Below, piece after piece: positions 17,735 to 26,852 of a stretch of DNA of 64,000 nt. Each line of letters opens with the position of its first letter. Within the stretch, counting starts at the first letter, position 1. The position numbers and the translations under genes are program-made. The notes below the pieces were generated by a model. That model worked only from the letters and a program-made list of their open reading frames with translations, searched no databases and was not told where the DNA came from. This DNA is from UBA8106 sp964569695. Lineage in GTDB: Bacteria > Acidobacteriota > Vicinamibacteria > Vicinamibacterales > UBA823. The stretch is taken from NCBI GenBank assembly GCA_964569695.1, contig CAZMUA010000001.1, positions 1-64,000 of the forward strand. The letters are read 5' to 3'.

Positions 17735-18904
17735 ATGTCAGCTTTAACACTTCCAGAGTTTCGCCGGCGTTTTCCATTGCTCCAACAGCGAACGTATTTG
17801 AATAACTGCTCAAAAGGGGCGTTGTCGACAGATGTCGAGGCTGCAATTCATTCGTTCGTCGAATCCTGGCATGCCCACGGCTCTCCATGGGAGCCCTGGC
17901 TTGACCAAATGGAGCAACTTCGATCAACGTTTGCGCGATCCATCGGCGCTGACTCGGATGAGGTTGCCATTCTCCCAAGTGCGTCGGTGGGTATTAGCGC
18001 CCTTGCCAGCGCCATGTCTTATAAGGACCCACGAAATCACGTTGCGATAGGAGAATTCGAGTTTCCAACCATGACACAGATTTGGTTGGCGCAGCAGTCC
18101 CGCGGGGCCACGATCGACTGGGTTCGAGCCCAGGGGAATGAACTTCCGTTAGAAAGTTATGCAACGACCATCAATGCACGCACCTTGATCGTTCCCACAA
18201 CTGACGTGTGCTACAAAAACGGTCACCGAACTGACATTGCGGGCTTGGTCGCCTTGTGTCAAGGCCGGGGTGCCTTAATCTTGTTGGACGACTACCAACG
18301 TACTGGTACCGGACCTATTGATGTGCATGCACTTGGTGTCGATTTCATGATTACCGGCTGCCAAAAATATCTGCTTGGACCGCCAGGCTTGGCTTTTCTG
18401 TATGTTCGACGTGACCTACTTCCAAAGTTTAAGCCGACACTAACCGGTTGGTTCGGTCGTGCAAACCCGTTTGACTTTGATATCCAGACTGTCACCTGGT
18501 CGTCTAGTGCTAGACGCTTCGAAGCCGGCACACCACCCATCCTAGACATCTACGCCGCCCAAGCTGGATTGGATCTATTGGAGGCCGTTGGTTACGCAGC
18601 CATCGAAGAGCAAATTGCTGCTTTAACAAAACGGTTTACTGCCTGGGCGCGACAGGAAGGCTTCGCGGTAGCGACGCCACCCACTACCCGTAAACACAGC
18701 CCTTTAGTTGTTTTACGATCAACCGACGCGCCTTTACTAGTGAGTCGTCTCGCGGCGCGCGGAGTCATCGTTTCGAGCCGTGACAATGGGTTGCGAGTAT
18801 CCTTCCACGGATATAACACAGAAGAGGATATCCTAGCGGTAATTGAGGCGCTGGAAACCGAAGTGTCGCTGCTCGAACGGGAAGAGGCTAACGTTCAAAG
18901 TTGA
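17735..18904 (+). CDS. Class V aminotransferase-fold PLP enzyme
   Basis: 389 residues. The PLP-binding Lys is at about 211 in TGCQKYLLGPPG; the Asp that contacts the cofactor is in LLDDYQRTG; the N-terminal YLNNCSKGALS is the usual substrate-gate segment. Family members include cysteine desulfurases, kynureninase-like enzymes and isopenicillin N epimerase-like proteins. The C-terminal catalytic Cys loop of desulfurases or selenocysteine lyases is not visible (SSRDNGLRVSFHGYN instead), so it is unlikely to feed selenium to SelD. Followed by a bicupin gene after 22 bp, suggesting a shared catabolic step. Confidence 0.85.
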   Translation: MSALTLPEFRRRFPLLQQRTYLNNCSKGALSTDVEAAIHSFVESWHAHGSPWEPWLDQMEQLRSTFARSIGADSDEVAILPSASVGISALASAMSYKDPRNHVAIGEFEFPTMTQIWLAQQSRGATIDWVRAQGNELPLESYATTINARTLIVPTTDVCYKNGHRTDIAGLVALCQGRGALILLDDYQRTGTGPIDVHALGVDFMITGCQKYLLGPPGLAFLYVRRDLLPKFKPTLTGWFGRANPFDFDIQTVTWSSSARRFEAGTPPILDIYAAQAGLDLLEAVGYAAIEEQIAALTKRFTAWARQEGFAVATPPTTRKHSPLVVLRSTDAPLLVSRLAARGVIVSSRDNGLRVSFHGYNTEEDILAVIEALETEVSLLEREEANVQS

Positions 18905-18926
18905 AAGGTGAGGGCGTGCTGTCAAC

Positions 18927-19682
18927 ATGGGTCAACTAGGTGGTAGCTGTCGTGTAATTGGTGTGAACGATGGCAAGCTCTACCAAGAAGGAACCCGGAC
19001 TCGTCGTCGCACAATTGGGTCTACTATTAATGCGCGTGACATTGAACAATCAGTTAGCCATTTCGATCAGGGTTTGTCTCCCGGTCAAGTGAATCCCACA
19101 AGCGAAGAAGTGCATTTTACCGTGGCAGGATCGGGCGCTTGCTACATCAATGGTCATCGTTACGAACTTGAAGCCGGTTCAGCCGCTTATGTCCCTCCAG
19201 AAGCTGAGTGCTGTTTTGACGCACCGTTCGGTGATTTGGAAATCGTCAGCGTTTGTTGTCCCCAAATCGCTAACTCCGTGTTTGATCTGCCACCCCGTAC
19301 AACACCGATTGATAAACAAAGTGTGAGCCCGACGCGGTGCCTTCACGAGCGTGACCGAGAATCACTCATGACTGGCATTCGATCGTTTAAACTCCTCGCT
19401 GATAAAAGTGTAGGCTGTCAGCGCGTCACACAATTTATCGGACTGATCCCGACCTCTGAAGCACCACCGCATTACCACACCTATGAAGAAGCACTCTATG
19501 TTGTTGAGGGAAGGGGTGTAATGTGGGCCGATGGCAAGGAAGAACCGGTGGAACCTGGCACATGTATCTACCTTCCACGTCAAGTCAGTCACTCGCTGAA
19601 AAATTTCGAGGCTACACCAATCCGTTTGCTCGGCGTTTTCCACCCGTCTGGCAGCCCAGCCGTTCGATACGGCGATGAGTGA
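18927..19682 (+). CDS. Bicupin protein
   Basis: 251 residues with two cupin domains. First: EEVHFTVAGSGACYINGHRYELEAGSAAYVPP style (about residues 50-95), in which the usual early HxH is degenerate. Second: PPHYHTYEEALYVVEGRGVM followed by EEPVEPGTCIYLPRQVSHSL (about 175-230), which keeps the HxH, Glu and late His metal ligands. The active metal site is therefore probably in the C-terminal cupin, as in ureidoglycine aminohydrolase-like bicupins; substrate unknown. Cotranscribed with the aminotransferase. Confidence 0.8.
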   Translation: MGQLGGSCRVIGVNDGKLYQEGTRTRRRTIGSTINARDIEQSVSHFDQGLSPGQVNPTSEEVHFTVAGSGACYINGHRYELEAGSAAYVPPEAECCFDAPFGDLEIVSVCCPQIANSVFDLPPRTTPIDKQSVSPTRCLHERDRESLMTGIRSFKLLADKSVGCQRVTQFIGLIPTSEAPPHYHTYEEALYVVEGRGVMWADGKEEPVEPGTCIYLPRQVSHSLKNFEATPIRLLGVFHPSGSPAVRYGDE

Positions 19683-19751
19683 TAACCCTTGCCAGAACTT
19701 TCTCTGCTTCAGCGTTCTGTAGTTTTGTCGTAAATCCTGTATCCTGTACAG

Positions 19752-20216
19752 ATGCTAAACCTAATTCTTATCCTCCATTCTCTGCTCCGTTGGGTTTCTA
19801 TCGCTTTCGGGCTCGTAGCGATTGGACGTGCCGCAGTGGGCTTAACCAAAACACCAGCTACATGGATTGAAAGCGACTCGAAATTCTCTAGACTGTTCGC
19901 TATTTCGCTTGATGTCCAGATGCTGCTGGGTATCCTAATGTATTTATTCTTCAGCACTATAACGACCTCGGCGTTTCAGAACATGGGTGAGGCAATGGGT
20001 AACTCCGTGGTCCGTTTCTGGATTGTCGAACACCCGACCATCATGGTCGTGGCGCTTGTGTTTGCGCATATTGGCGTCGCACGAGCACGTAAGATGGTCA
20101 ATCCAAAGGCTAAACATCGAACAACGCTGATCTTCCTGGGTATTTCCTTAGCCTTGATCTTTATCGGAACGCCTTGGCCTTGGTCACCTGCTGAACGGCC
20201 GTTGCTGCCATTCTGA
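19752..20216 (+). CDS. Four-helix membrane protein of unknown function
   Basis: 154 residues with four predicted transmembrane helices (LILILHSLLRWVSIAFGLVA, ISLDVQMLLGILMYLFF, EHPTIMVVALVFAHIGVA, TLIFLGISLALIFIG). His residues inside helices 1 and 3 (LHSLLRW, EHPTIM, FAHIG) recall small haem-binding membrane proteins, but no family is recognised with confidence. There is no clear ribosome-binding site; a TATCCT hexamer ends six bases before the ATG, hinting at a leaderless transcript. Confidence 0.65.
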   Translation: MLNLILILHSLLRWVSIAFGLVAIGRAAVGLTKTPATWIESDSKFSRLFAISLDVQMLLGILMYLFFSTITTSAFQNMGEAMGNSVVRFWIVEHPTIMVVALVFAHIGVARARKMVNPKAKHRTTLIFLGISLALIFIGTPWPWSPAERPLLPF

Positions 20217-20282
20217 CAAAGCCATCTCAAATTCATGCTTACCGGTAGATGTTGTACTCCAGGGGAGACAAAACGCGGCTGG

Positions 20283-20300
20283 ACTCACTCCGAGGTGAGT
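20283..20300. terminator. Weak hairpin between convergent genes
   Basis: ACTCAC (20283-20288) pairs with GTGAGT (20295-20300) around a 6-nt loop, nested within ATGTTGT and ACAACAT arms further out. It lies between two convergent genes and lacks a T-tract. Confidence 0.25.
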
Positions 20301-20326
20301 AACACAACATTAATTCAAGCAAGCTA

Positions 20327-21649
20327 TTAGGAAAGCTGCTCAAGCTGTTGTTTCACGCTCGCGAGATACTGAAACGCCAGCATGCCATCGACTGCGCGAT
20401 GATCGAAGGCAAGTGAGAGCATCATGATTGGCCTGATTGTAATACTGTCATCCACCACGACCGGACGGTTTACAACAGCGCCCAGACCGAGAATGGCTAC
20501 TTGGGGCTGATTGATAATTGGTGTTCCCGTGAGCCCGCCAAACACTCCCGGGTTGGTCAATGTAAACGTTCCTCCTTGCACATCCTCAGGCTTAAGCTGC
20601 CGTGATCGCGCCCGAATTGCCAAATCTTTAATTGCGGTAGCGAGTTCGGCACGAGAGAGCACGTTAGCACCGTGAATCACTGGCACAATTAGTTCTCCTG
20701 TATCGGGTAACGCAACGGCTACACTCAAATTCACGGCTGGCTTGAGAACAATGTCATCTCCCACTACTGAAGCATTCAACGCTGGAAACTCTCCAAGAGC
20801 CTTGACCACTGCTTCACCCACCAGCACCGTATAGGTCAGCGGGGCACCGACTGTGGCCGCAAACTGCTCACCGTCGCGTTCAATAAGTGCTTTTACCTGA
20901 GACATGTCGCATTCACTCATTGCCGTAGCGTGAGGACTGATTTTGGTAGACCAACTCATGTGATCTGCGATTTTCCGACGTACTGGAGTCATCGGGACAC
21001 GTTCGTCTTCAGGCTTTGGTTGATAGATATACTCGGCAGGTGGACTCGCCAGACTGTCTCGCGAAATCACTGGACCTGTGGAATCATCAGCGTGGTTCTT
21101 GAGATACTGCTCAACATCTCGTTTCGTTAAGCGACCACCACGGCCAGAACCTGGTATATCACTCAAGGTCTCAAGCGTGACGTTCTCGCGCCGGGCCAAC
21201 TCAAGCACGGCAGGGCTGAAAGACCGATCGGTTTCACTGGAAGCCGACATCCCAGCTGTTCTTTGTGTTCGCTTAAATGACACCAATTCAACAGGTTGTT
21301 TGTTACGAAAATGTCCCGAGGCATTGACATCTCCCTCATTCGAATCAGTGTCAGCGTGTGAGGTGTTTGATGGTAGAGCATCGGACTGCGCCGCTTCCAC
21401 CGCGGCATCCGAATCCGCCACCTCGACTTCTGCCACTGTTGCCCCCACATCAACTGTTTCACCTTCAGCCACAAGAATTGTCTTCAGCACACCAGATGCT
21501 GGTGAAGGCACCTCCGTATCAACTTTATCGGTGGTAATTTCAAAAAGAGGCTCGTCCCGATCCACCTGATCCCCAGCGGCTTTCAGCCACTTAATAATGG
21601 TTCCTTCGGCGATGGATTCACCCATTTGAGGCATTACAACTTTAATCAT
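20327..21649 (-). CDS. 2-oxoacid dehydrogenase E2 (dihydrolipoyl acyltransferase)
   Basis: 440-residue acyltransferase core of a 2-oxoacid dehydrogenase complex. Domains in order: one lipoyl domain (residues 1-75) with the lipoylated Lys in EITTDKVDTEVPSP; an acidic Ala/Ser linker; the E1/E3-binding domain (SPAVLELARRENVTLETL, about 145-185); and the catalytic domain ending FDHRAVDGMLAFQYL with His and Asp of the active site. Last gene of the M16-M16-E1-alpha-E1-beta-E2 operon, 28 bp after E1-beta. No E3 (lipoamide dehydrogenase) is in the window. Separate alpha and beta E1 subunits favour a branched-chain complex (bkdB-like), but pyruvate is not excluded. Confidence 0.93.
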   Translation of the reverse strand: MIKVVMPQMGESIAEGTIIKWLKAAGDQVDRDEPLFEITTDKVDTEVPSPASGVLKTILVAEGETVDVGATVAEVEVADSDAAVEAAQSDALPSNTSHADTDSNEGDVNASGHFRNKQPVELVSFKRTQRTAGMSASSETDRSFSPAVLELARRENVTLETLSDIPGSGRGGRLTKRDVEQYLKNHADDSTGPVISRDSLASPPAEYIYQPKPEDERVPMTPVRRKIADHMSWSTKISPHATAMSECDMSQVKALIERDGEQFAATVGAPLTYTVLVGEAVVKALGEFPALNASVVGDDIVLKPAVNLSVAVALPDTGELIVPVIHGANVLSRAELATAIKDLAIRARSRQLKPEDVQGGTFTLTNPGVFGGLTGTPIINQPQVAILGLGAVVNRPVVVDDSITIRPIMMLSLAFDHRAVDGMLAFQYLASVKQQLEQLS

Positions 21650-21677
21650 GGCTTAGTATTTAGTCTCCGTTACTAGT

Positions 21678-22652
21678 TTAGTATCCAAGGACCTTACAAG
21701 CAGCATTGTAAATCTTCTCTGGGTTCGGAAGCATTGCATCTTCAAGTGGTGCAGAAAATGGCGCCGGCACATCGAGGGCGGCAACGCGAGTGACCGGGGC
21801 ATCAAGAACATCAAATGCGTCCTGCGCAATGATCGCCGCGACCTCACCACCAAAACCACCTGTCAGCTGAGCTTCGTGCACCACAAGGGCTCTTGAGGTC
21901 TTCCGAACACTCTCAAGAAAAGTATTCCGGTCGAGTGGACTCAAACTACGTAGATCAATTACTTCACATTCAGCCCCTTCTTTTGATAACCGTTCAGCGA
22001 CGTCCAGCGATGCATGCACCATGGCACCATAAGTGATGATCGTTAAGTCCGAACCTTTTCGTTTAATATCGGCCACGCCCAGTGGCACGATGTAGTCTTC
22101 ATCGGGCACGTCTTCCTTGATTCGTCTGTACAGATGTTTGTGTTCGAAATAGATGACTGGGTTATTGTCACGTATGGCCGCTTTAAGAAGGCCTTTCGCG
22201 TCGTAGGGCGTTGATGGCTGCACTACCTTTAATCCAGGGACGTGCGTAAACCAAGCTTCGGGGTTTTGCGAATGATACGGCCCGCCCCTGAAACCTCCAC
22301 CTGATGGACCTCGAAAAACTACGGGCATAGGAATACCCCAGCGGTAATAGTTCTTTGCGGCGTAGTTTACGATTTGATCGAATGCACACGCTATGAAATC
22401 AGCGAATTGAAACTCTACAACCGGACGAAGTCCCTCAACCGCTGCTCCACAGGCTGCGCCAGTGAAGCCACTTTCACTTATTGGAGTATCGATCACTCGA
22501 TCAGCCCCAAACTCTTCCAAGAAACCTCGAGTTACCTTGAACGCACCACCAAAGACAGCAATATCCTCACCCAAAACAATGACGTCTGAATCGCGCTGCA
22601 TTTCTTCGCGAAGACCTTGGCTAATTGCCTCTAAGTAAGTGATGACCGCCAT
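21678..22652 (-). CDS. 2-oxoacid dehydrogenase E1 component, beta subunit
   Basis: 324 residues, full length for the family. Thiamine-diphosphate-dependent decarboxylase partner: the N-terminal VITYLEAISQGLREEMQRD and GEDIAVFGGAFKVTRGF match E1-beta, with DTPISESGFTGAACGAA, FRGPSGGGFRGGPYHSQ and the transketolase C-domain around ALVVHEAQLTGGFGGEVAA. It pairs with the alpha subunit 18 bp upstream to convert a 2-oxoacid to an acyl group on E2 lipoate. Cytoplasmic. Confidence 0.95.
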   Translation of the reverse strand: MAVITYLEAISQGLREEMQRDSDVIVLGEDIAVFGGAFKVTRGFLEEFGADRVIDTPISESGFTGAACGAAVEGLRPVVEFQFADFIACAFDQIVNYAAKNYYRWGIPMPVVFRGPSGGGFRGGPYHSQNPEAWFTHVPGLKVVQPSTPYDAKGLLKAAIRDNNPVIYFEHKHLYRRIKEDVPDEDYIVPLGVADIKRKGSDLTIITYGAMVHASLDVAERLSKEGAECEVIDLRSLSPLDRNTFLESVRKTSRALVVHEAQLTGGFGGEVAAIIAQDAFDVLDAPVTRVAALDVPAPFSAPLEDAMLPNPEKIYNAACKVLGY

Positions 22653-22670
22653 AGAATCAGCTCGTCGCGC

Positions 22671-23693
22671 TCAAGGGGCAAAAATCCTCTGGTCGACTGA
22701 CTCAGGAACCGGTTCGGGTTGTGCTTCTGCCCATACCACAGCAGCTTCAATCACTTCTGTGCACTCGTCATCTAGCGTCTGCACCGCAGTCTCGCCAAAG
22801 CCGTCGGCCCCGCACAGATACTCTCGAAACAAGCGAAGAGGGTCTCGCCGCTCCCAGAATGTCCGTAAATCAGCATCCACATAACCCATGTCATCGTGCT
22901 CACCGTGACCATGCGTACGAAAGGTCTTAAATTCCACCAGGTACGGACCCTTACCGGCACGTGCATGGTCAATGGCGCGTTTCGCCACTCGGCGAACCTC
23001 AAAGATATCGTTCCCGAAAGCAATTTCAGAAGGAATGTTAAATGCCGGCGCTCGATCAGCTACGTTCGCAACTGGCATCTGTTTATCAACAGTCGTGGAG
23101 TAAGCAAAGCAGTTGTTTTCAACAATGACGACCAGTGGGAGTTTATGGATAGCGGCGAAATTCAACCCTTCATAAAAATCACCGGGACTGGTCGCCCCAT
23201 CCCCAGTAAAGGCGACATAGACACGAGGCTGTTTCTTGATCTTAAAAGCCAACGCAAAGCCAGCACCGGAAGGAATCCATGAGGCCATCGATCCATTGTG
23301 ATAGGGCGCTATTCCATATCGTTCTACATCGGCGAAAAACAAACCTAGCTCGCGACCATGGGACGGAGGAACATCACGACCAAGCCAACGAGCCATTACG
23401 TGTTTCGGTTCAACCCCACGTAGAAACCAGCCGGCCAGTCCCCGTGCCACTGTTGAAAAATAGTCATTTGGTTGGAGCAGACTCACGGCGCCAGTACAGA
23501 TCGCCTCCTGACCGATACCCAGGTAAACGGCACCAACAATTTTTCCTTGCCGATAGAGCGCTGCCAGCTTTTGGTCACACTTCCGGGCTAACGTCATTGC
23601 CCGGTACCATGCGGTCAGCTGATCTGGTGCAAGGATTTCGTCAGGTTGGATGGTAGTGCGGTCGAGTGTCGAATCAAGGAAAGACGTGTCCAT
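22671..23693 (-). CDS. 2-oxoacid dehydrogenase E1 component, alpha subunit
   Basis: 340 residues. The thiamine diphosphate motif starts at GDGATSPGDFYEGLNFAA and ends ENNCFA, a form common in branched-chain 2-oxoacid dehydrogenases. YLGIGQEAICTGAV and the FRTHGHGEHDD phosphorylation-loop region are also present. It forms the E1 heterotetramer with the next gene. The gene begins 14 bases after the upstream M16 peptidase operon member ends, so the complex and the peptidases are probably cotranscribed, perhaps linking peptide breakdown to branched-chain amino-acid oxidation. Confidence 0.94.
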   Translation of the reverse strand: MDTSFLDSTLDRTTIQPDEILAPDQLTAWYRAMTLARKCDQKLAALYRQGKIVGAVYLGIGQEAICTGAVSLLQPNDYFSTVARGLAGWFLRGVEPKHVMARWLGRDVPPSHGRELGLFFADVERYGIAPYHNGSMASWIPSGAGFALAFKIKKQPRVYVAFTGDGATSPGDFYEGLNFAAIHKLPLVVIVENNCFAYSTTVDKQMPVANVADRAPAFNIPSEIAFGNDIFEVRRVAKRAIDHARAGKGPYLVEFKTFRTHGHGEHDDMGYVDADLRTFWERRDPLRLFREYLCGADGFGETAVQTLDDECTEVIEAAVVWAEAQPEPVPESVDQRIFAP

Positions 23694-23706
23694 TAGTAAT
23701 ATTCAC

Positions 23707-25203
23707 TCAGCGACTGACACCGATTGTCTCTACAAAAACACCTTGGTCGTCGTACACCTCAACCGCACCAAAAGATTGCAGCATGCTTGTAATCTCTTCA
23801 CCATTACCAACCGCAATCACGTGTAAGCGGTCGGAGTCAAGATAGCGTGCCGCAACATCTTGCACCTGCTTCGGTGTCACTGACATGATTCGCTCAGGGT
23901 AGCGATCCCAGTAATCTATCGGTAGATCGTACAAATAGCGAACCACTGAATTATTCAGCAAGGTCGCGGGAGATTCCAATGAGAGAGCGAAACTCGCCAC
24001 AATTGAGCGCTGCGCAGCCTGAAACTCAGGTCCGGGCACTGGTTCGTCACGAATTCTTTTCAGTTCGCGCAGGAGTTCTAGTAGTGCGTCCTTTGTCACC
24101 TCGGTACGGACCTCAGTCGAAGCATCCCAGTCACCACGATAACGCAGGGCTGTAAAAGAACTGTATGCCCCGTATGTATAGCCCTTGTCTTCGCGGAGGT
24201 TGTTAAACAGTCGTCCAGTAGCACCACCACCGACGATATGATTCATCACGGTCAAAGCATCGTAGTCAGCGCTGACCCGGTTGATTGCTTGCGTTCCAAT
24301 AACAAGATTTGTCTGTACTGAATTTGTACGGTTGATTAGATAAAGTTTTGAAAGACCAATCGGTTCGGGGTCGGATACAGCGGGAGCTTGTGAGCCCGCT
24401 CGCTTCCATCCATTAAAATGCTGTTCGACTTTTGAGCGTGCTTCGATCATCGAAATATCACCCGCTATAGCAAAAATTGCATGGTCTGGAACGTAATGTA
24501 ACTTGTGAAACCGTAACAGGTCGTCACGAGTTGTTTTGTCTAAAGACTCAGAGGTTGGGGCGACTCGTCCAGCTGGATGATCACCATAAATGACCCTGGC
24601 TAGTCGTTCAATTGCCAAAAATCTTGGTTGGGTCCGCTGCTGTACAAGACGTGCTTGTTCACGCTCTTTGAAGCGAGTTAGCTCCTCAGTCGGAAATGTT
24701 GGTCTGAGCAAAACGTCAGCCGCTAGACCAAGTACTTCATCGAAGTTTTCACTCAAGCTCGACCCACGAACACTCGCTGCCTGTAGTGACATGTCGGTTG
24801 AAACAGTGAGACGCGCTGCAAGTGTCTCGAGTGCTTGAGCATTCTCTACGGAGGTACGCGTGGTTGTTCCTTCGCTCAACAAGGACGCAGTGAAATTGGC
24901 CAGTCCAGGATGGTCTGGCGGATCGTAATAACCACCTGCGCCGATTAGAATTATCTGAAAAGAAACGAGCGGGACTCGATGATCTTCAAGGACCATTAAA
25001 CGCAAACCGTTATCTAGCTGTATTTCGGCTGCTTTCGGCAACTCTACTTGCAGAATCTCCTGCGACACCGGAGCCAGTCCTTTAATCTCTGCGCCAACAA
25101 CCGCCTGCTCCTCCTGTGCTGACACCTGAACTGCCAGCACCACGCTGGCCAGAGGCAACCAAACTAGAATCCAAATGATCGAGCAGAATTTTCTCTGCAA
25201 CAT
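23707..25203 (-). CDS. M16 family peptidase-like protein, non-catalytic partner
   Basis: 498 residues with a signal peptide (IWILVWLPLASVVLAVQVSAQ). M16 fold (LDNGLRLMVLEDHRVPLVSF; the C-domain NNLREDKGYTYGAYSSF with the Arg/Tyr pair). The zinc motif HxxEH expected after DHPGLANF is missing (FTASLLSEG instead), so this is the inactive, substrate-contacting partner that pairs with the catalytic subunit encoded upstream. Their junction is a TAATG overlap at 25201-25205, implying coupled translation of equal amounts. Periplasmic. Confidence 0.9.
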   Translation of the reverse strand: MLQRKFCSIIWILVWLPLASVVLAVQVSAQEEQAVVGAEIKGLAPVSQEILQVELPKAAEIQLDNGLRLMVLEDHRVPLVSFQIILIGAGGYYDPPDHPGLANFTASLLSEGTTTRTSVENAQALETLAARLTVSTDMSLQAASVRGSSLSENFDEVLGLAADVLLRPTFPTEELTRFKEREQARLVQQRTQPRFLAIERLARVIYGDHPAGRVAPTSESLDKTTRDDLLRFHKLHYVPDHAIFAIAGDISMIEARSKVEQHFNGWKRAGSQAPAVSDPEPIGLSKLYLINRTNSVQTNLVIGTQAINRVSADYDALTVMNHIVGGGATGRLFNNLREDKGYTYGAYSSFTALRYRGDWDASTEVRTEVTKDALLELLRELKRIRDEPVPGPEFQAAQRSIVASFALSLESPATLLNNSVVRYLYDLPIDYWDRYPERIMSVTPKQVQDVAARYLDSDRLHVIAVGNGEEITSMLQSFGAVEVYDDQGVFVETIGVSR

Positions 25204-26573
25204 TAAAACTGTTCCTCTCTAGTTGACTTTTGTGTTTGCTCGTCTGCCGGTGCTGGATGCGTAACAACCACCGTCCTATTGTTCTTAACCAAATACTGGC
25301 GAGCTACACGCTGCAAATCTTCAAACGACACGTCAGCCACACGTTCTGCTCGCGAATTAATCAGCCCCGGGTCGTTATAGAACAAGGCATAACGAGACAA
25401 GGCTATGGCCCGTTGTAATGAACTGCCTAAGCTTGAGACGAACGAGCGACGTGCCCCATTACGCGCCTTTTCTAGCTCCCACGCCTCAACCGGCTTTTGT
25501 TTAATCCGTTCGATCTGTTCGTAGATGGTGGTTTCAAGCTGGAAAACATCAGCACCAGGCGCGGCAATACCAACCACTCGAAAAAGAGTTGGGCCGCGAT
25601 TGTCGCCTGCAAAAGCACCAACGTTCACGCCCAATTGGGTCTCGCGAACGATTGACTGATACAGTCGCGAACTCCGACCCGACGACAAGACGGTGGCGAG
25701 AACGCTCAGGGCATCGTGGTCAGGGCTCAGGCTTTCAGGAATGTGATAAGCAATATCGACTCGAGCCAGCCGAGCCAGCGGATCATCGTAACTCGCCCGA
25801 CGTTCATTAGCCTGCACTGGTTCGGTTAGGTCAACTCTTGGCGGATCGGGCTGTCGAGGAATCGACCCAAAACGCTGTCGGGCTTTCTCAATAGCCGTCT
25901 CGGCATCAACATCACCGACAATTGCCAACACTGCATTGTTTGGGGCGTAGTACGTCCGAAAAAATGATGCAACGTCAGTGATCGTTGCCGCTGACAAGTC
26001 GGTCATCGACCCGATCACCGAGTGAGCGTACGCGAAATTTGTGTAGGCCAGTTCGTCAACGACCTCAAAGACGTGACCATACGGTTGATTATCAATTCTG
26101 AGACGGCGCTCTTCTTGCACTGCTTGGCGTTGATTATCTAGATTCTCTTGAGTTATATCGAGAGAGGCCATCCGATCGGCTTCAAGAAAGAGTGCCAAGT
26201 CAAGTTGGTTTGAAGGCATTCGTTCGAAATAAATGGTACGGTCTTTATTGGTCGTACCATTAAGATCGCCACCGTTATTGCCGATTAGCAGTACGTGTTC
26301 GCCGTCACCAACGTTCTCCGATCCCTCGAACATCATATGCTCGAATAAATGTGCAAAGCCGGTGCGCCCCCGGCGCTCATCTCGAGATCCAACTTCGTAG
26401 TTGACTGCAATCGACACAACCGGTGCAACGTGGTCTTCGGCAACGACGATCCGTAAGCCGTTATCAAGGGTTGTCTCAATGAATTCGATAGACTGGGAAG
26501 TCGCCTGAAGCTCGATCTGATGACATGCAAGAAGGACGAGACAAGTCGTCACAAGTCTAGAGATAAATTTCAT
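25203..26573 (-). CDS. M16 family zinc peptidase, catalytic subunit
   Basis: 456 residues from the ATG at 26573 (GGAGAGCAGGC upstream); the in-frame GTG at 26591 is less likely. The signal ends in VLLACHQ, a possible lipobox. The zinc site HLFEHMMFEGSENVG (HxxEH) is intact, with the downstream Glu in VQEERRLR. Pitrilysin-type peptidases degrade peptides or clip envelope proteins in the periplasm. First gene of the minus-strand operon that continues into the inactive M16 partner and the 2-oxoacid dehydrogenase. Confidence 0.92.
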   Translation of the reverse strand: MKFISRLVTTCLVLLACHQIELQATSQSIEFIETTLDNGLRIVVAEDHVAPVVSIAVNYEVGSRDERRGRTGFAHLFEHMMFEGSENVGDGEHVLLIGNNGGDLNGTTNKDRTIYFERMPSNQLDLALFLEADRMASLDITQENLDNQRQAVQEERRLRIDNQPYGHVFEVVDELAYTNFAYAHSVIGSMTDLSAATITDVASFFRTYYAPNNAVLAIVGDVDAETAIEKARQRFGSIPRQPDPPRVDLTEPVQANERRASYDDPLARLARVDIAYHIPESLSPDHDALSVLATVLSSGRSSRLYQSIVRETQLGVNVGAFAGDNRGPTLFRVVGIAAPGADVFQLETTIYEQIERIKQKPVEAWELEKARNGARRSFVSSLGSSLQRAIALSRYALFYNDPGLINSRAERVADVSFEDLQRVARQYLVKNNRTVVVTHPAPADEQTQKSTREEQF

Positions 26574-26852
26574 GCCTGCTCTCCGTTTCACTCCGGTATT
26601 TCAAATTAGTCCCGTCAAAATAGCAATTCATTCGAGCATCCAAATTTAAGTCGCGACCAAAGATTAATATTCACTTTCCAAACTGATCATACCGTGTTGG
26701 GGAAGAAACGGACATGTCGCTATTTGTTAGCGATAACTACTAGTAAGACAAGGACATCTGGATTGGACGTCTTGTATCTCACAAGATAGTTTAACCTCCT
26801 CCTTAACCTGAGAGTTGGCTTGGCGCTCATCGGATGGGCTAAAATCATAAGT

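Noticed and set aside
17735..18904. Class V aminotransferase as selenocysteine lyase feeding SelD
   Set aside because: The catalytic Cys loop of that enzyme group is not seen and its neighbours suggest catabolism.
18902..18950. UGA at the end of the class V aminotransferase as selenocysteine
   Set aside because: The frame runs on for only about 16 codons without family homology, and the bicupin gene starts in another frame.
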